Source of the DNA: Oscillibacter sp.
GTDB lineage: Bacteria > Bacillota > Clostridia > Oscillospirales > Oscillospiraceae
Length of the DNA stretch: 22,005 nucleotides
Assembly: GCA_009773995.1 (NCBI GenBank)
Contig: VSMY01000034.1
Coordinates: 1-22,005, forward strand
Direction: 5' to 3'
Part shown: positions 20,194 to 22,005 of the stretch, in pieces
Numbering within the stretch: the stretch's first letter is position 1
How the letters are laid out: the number at the start of each line of letters is the position of its first letter
The notes under the pieces: model-generated
The model's input: the letters and a program-made list of their open reading frames with translations, nothing else
Told to the model about the DNA's origin: nothing
Database searches by the model: none
Position numbers and translations under genes: made by a program

Positions 20194-21038
20194 ACGAATT
20201 TAAGAACGCCAAAGAGGCATATGACAACACCCCCATCCCCGCCGAACTGGCGGAGCGGGTCCAGGCGGGAATTCAGGAGGGCAAGGCCCGCTATCGGGCC
20301 CGCCGGGGCCGGACCATCCGGCGCTGGGCCGCCGCCGCCGCCTGCTTCTGCGCGGTGCTGGCGGGGCTGAACCTGTCCCCCACCATCGCCAAGGCCGCGG
20401 CGGAGGTGCCCGTCCTGGGCGGGCTGTTCCAGGTGCTGACCTTTGTGGACTATGACAAAACGGAGGACGGCATCCACTACGATGTGACCGTTCCCCAGGT
20501 GGAATCGGAGAGCGATCTGGCGGAGAGGGTCAACGCCGTCATCCAGGAGAAGATGGACGCCCACCTTGCCAAGGCCCAGCGGGACTGGGACGACTACCGG
20601 GAGGCGTTTTTCGCCACCGGCGGCACCGAGGAAGAGTGGGCCGGCCGGGAGATGGACGTGATTGTGGACTACGAGGTTAAGAGCCAAAGCGACAGCCGGG
20701 TTTCCTTCGTGGTCACCTTCGCGGAGGGCTGGGTGTCCTCTATGGAGGAACGTTATTATTACAACCTGGACCTGGCCGAGGACCGGGACCTGACCCTCCG
20801 GGACTATCTGGGGGAGGACTGGGTAAACGTCTGCAACGCCTCCATTGAACAGCAGATCGCGGACAGCGTGGACGAGGAGGGCTTCACCCTCTTCTTCCCG
20901 GCGGACCAGGGCGGCTTTGCCACCGTGGACGAGACCACCGGCTTCTACGTCCGGGAGGACGGCACGGTCGTGGTGTGCTTCCCCGAGTACAGCATCGCCG
21001 CGGGAGCGGCGGGGATTCCGGAATTTCCCATTGCCTGA
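20190..21038 (+). CDS. RsiV-like anti-sigma factor with DUF3298-type C-terminal domain
   Basis: This 282-aa membrane protein has a cytoplasmic N-terminus (1-43, MNEFKNAKEAYDNTPIPAEL, basic before the membrane), one helix at about 46-61, and an extracellular part beginning NLSPTIAKAAAEVPVLGG. The C-terminal region, with YYYNLDLAEDRDLTLRDYLG and FYVREDGTVVVCFPEYSIA, matches the DUF3298 fold of RsiV. B. subtilis RsiV binds lysozyme and is cut by signal peptidase and RasP to release SigV. The AKAAAE stretch after the helix could offer a cleavage site (inference). It is co-translated with the sigma factor. Confidence 0.88.
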   Translation: MNEFKNAKEAYDNTPIPAELAERVQAGIQEGKARYRARRGRTIRRWAAAAACFCAVLAGLNLSPTIAKAAAEVPVLGGLFQVLTFVDYDKTEDGIHYDVTVPQVESESDLAERVNAVIQEKMDAHLAKAQRDWDDYREAFFATGGTEEEWAGREMDVIVDYEVKSQSDSRVSFVVTFAEGWVSSMEERYYYNLDLAEDRDLTLRDYLGEDWVNVCNASIEQQIADSVDEEGFTLFFPADQGGFATVDETTGFYVREDGTVVVCFPEYSIAAGAAGIPEFPIA

Positions 21039-21050
21039 AAACTGAAAAGC

Positions 21051-21083
21051 GGAGGCCGCCCCGTTACGGGGCGGCCTCCTTTA
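21051..21083. terminator. Bidirectional terminator between convergent genes
   Basis: GGAGGCCGCCCCG (21051-21063) / CGGGGCGGCCTCC (21067-21079), 13 perfect pairs with a TTA loop. TTTAT follows on the forward strand and GCTTTTC on the reverse. Confidence 0.88.
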
Positions 21084-21093
21084 TGCGTGCCGT

Positions 21094-22005
21094 TCAGTCC
21101 AGTCCGGGGACCTGGGGCAGCTTGCCGAAACTCTGCTGAAGCTCCGCGTCCGTGGGGATGTAGTCCGTCATCTCCCCGTTGTGGAACTTCTCATAGGCCA
21201 CCATGTCGAAGTACCCGGTGCCGGTGAGGCCGAAGACGATGGTCTTTTCCTCGCCGGTCTCTTTGCACTTCAGCGCCTCGTCGATGGCCACCCGGATGGC
21301 GTGGCTGGACTCCGGGGCCGGGAGGATGCCCTCCACCCTGGCAAATTCCTCCGCCGCCTCGAAGACCTTCGTCTGCTCCACGGAGACGGCCTCCATAAGT
21401 CCGTCGTGGTAGAGCTGGGAGAGGACCGGGCTCATGCCGTGATACCGGAGGCCCCCGGCGTGGTTGGCGGAGGGGATGAAGCCGCTGCCCAGGGTGTACA
21501 TCTTCGCCAGGGGGCAGACCATGCCGGTGTCGCAGAAGTCGTAGGCGAATTTGCCCCGGGTGAAGCTGGGGCAGGAGGCGGGCTCCACGGCGAGGATGCG
21601 GTAGTCCTTCTCTCCCCGGAGCTTCTCGCCCATGAAGGGGGAGATAAGCCCGCCCAGGTTGCTGCCGCCTCCGGCGCAGCCGATGATGATATCCGGGGTC
21701 ACGCCGTACTTGTCCAGGGCCGCCTTGGTTTCCAGGCCGATGATGGACTGGTGGAGGAGGACCTGGTTCAGCACGCTCCCCAGCACGTAGCGGTAGCCGG
21801 GGTTTACGGCGGCGGCCTCCACGGCCTCGGAAATGGCGCAGCCCAGGGAGCCGGTGGTGCCGGGGTGCTCGGCCAGGATTTTCTTGCCGATCTCCGTTTC
21901 CATGGAGGGGGAGGGGGTGACGGAGGCGCCGTAGGTCCGCATGACCTCCCGGCGGAAGGGCTTCTGCTCGTAGCTGACCTTCACCATGTAGACCTTGCAG
22001 TCCAG
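21094..22005 (-). CDS. TrpB2-type tryptophan synthase beta chain, N-terminal part missing
   Basis: The frame is open from the window edge to a stop at 21094 (303 residues). The edge cuts the gene before its start; the visible part begins LDCKVYMVKVSYEQKPFRRE. It has the PLP phosphate-binding loop GCAGGGSNLGG, the TrpB2-type ILAVEPASCPSFTRG segment and SSHAIRVAIDEALK. TrpB2 is longer (about 450 aa) than TrpB1, and the PLP-binding lysine lies in the missing part. The reaction is indole plus serine to tryptophan. No trpA or other trp gene is in view, and TrpB2 is often found outside trp operons. Confidence 0.93.
   Translation of the reverse strand: MDCKVYMVKVSYEQKPFRREVMRTYGASVTPSPSMETEIGKKILAEHPGTTGSLGCAISEAVEAAAVNPGYRYVLGSVLNQVLLHQSIIGLETKAALDKYGVTPDIIIGCAGGGSNLGGLISPFMGEKLRGEKDYRILAVEPASCPSFTRGKFAYDFCDTGMVCPLAKMYTLGSGFIPSANHAGGLRYHGMSPVLSQLYHDGLMEAVSVEQTKVFEAAEEFARVEGILPAPESSHAIRVAIDEALKCKETGEEKTIVFGLTGTGYFDMVAYEKFHNGEMTDYIPTDAELQQSFGKLPQVPGLD

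Noticed and set aside
1..22005. CRISPR arrays, tRNA, rRNA, transposase or phage genes.
   Set aside because: None was recognised on either strand by reading; a covariance-model scan was not possible.

Overview
The window looks like a chromosomal segment of a GC-rich Gram-positive gut Clostridium-type bacterium (Oscillospiraceae-like, for example the Flavonifractor/Lawsonibacter group; this is inferred from gene content and not proven). Supporting signs are AGGAGG-type ribosome binding sites, sigma-A promoters, a BceAB-type peptide exporter, an RsiV-type anti-sigma factor and a zinc-ribbon L31. Most genes are ordinary. No transposase, phage gene, CRISPR array, tRNA or rRNA was seen. The left and right ends each cut through a gene.

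Layout. 1-878 (-): a lipoprotein with LDGDG repeats, cut by the window edge. 990-3952 (+): a BceAB-like ABC transporter behind a TNACA-N4-TGTAA dyad. 4019-4397: a compact non-coding and micro-ORF module (see below). 4533-7743 (+): two GT4 glycosyltransferases flanking a VTT/DedA membrane protein, probably membrane glycolipid synthesis. 7832-8712 (-): YigZ and an XRE regulator, with a divergent 70-aa protein at 8787-8999 (+). 8989-11787 (-): HflX, a flavin-reductase-like protein, a CatA-fold acetyltransferase and ribosomal protein L31. 12011-17925 (+): an MMPL/RND exporter overlapping a 1150-aa surface protein in which a long helical segment interrupts GLUG-type repeats. 18057-18635 (-): a macrodomain hydrolase. 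18790-19548 (+): a MerR/TipA-like regulator. 19711-21038 (+): an ECF sigma factor with its RsiV-like anti-sigma factor. 21094-22005 (-): the C-terminal part of a TrpB2-type tryptophan synthase beta chain.

Main discovery candidate. Between the BceAB terminator and the glycolipid operon lies a self-contained module of about 380 bp. Two strong promoters face each other, one on each strand. Each is placed so that transcription should start at the first base of the same 18-nt sequence, present as a perfect inverted repeat (4081-4098 / 4327-4344). Each strand also has its own intrinsic terminator just beyond the opposite promoter. The + transcript carries a 28-codon hydrophobic peptide ORF with a strong Shine-Dalgarno that can pair with an upstream CU-rich segment. 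This is the architecture of a type I toxin-antitoxin locus, with an unusual mirror symmetry in which both RNAs begin with the same sequence and each RNA can close its own 5' end onto its 3' part. Its + promoter spacer carries an 11-nt dyad, GACGCGGCGTC, that is identical to the one in the autoregulatory-looking promoter of the TipA-like gene 14 kb away.

A second point is that the TipA-like gene has a strong internal ribosome binding site before an in-frame ATG. This predicts a separate ligand-binding-domain product, as known for Streptomyces TipAL/TipAS. Many of the window's genes concern the cell envelope and stress (BceAB, glycolipid synthesis, MMPL export, sigma/anti-sigma).
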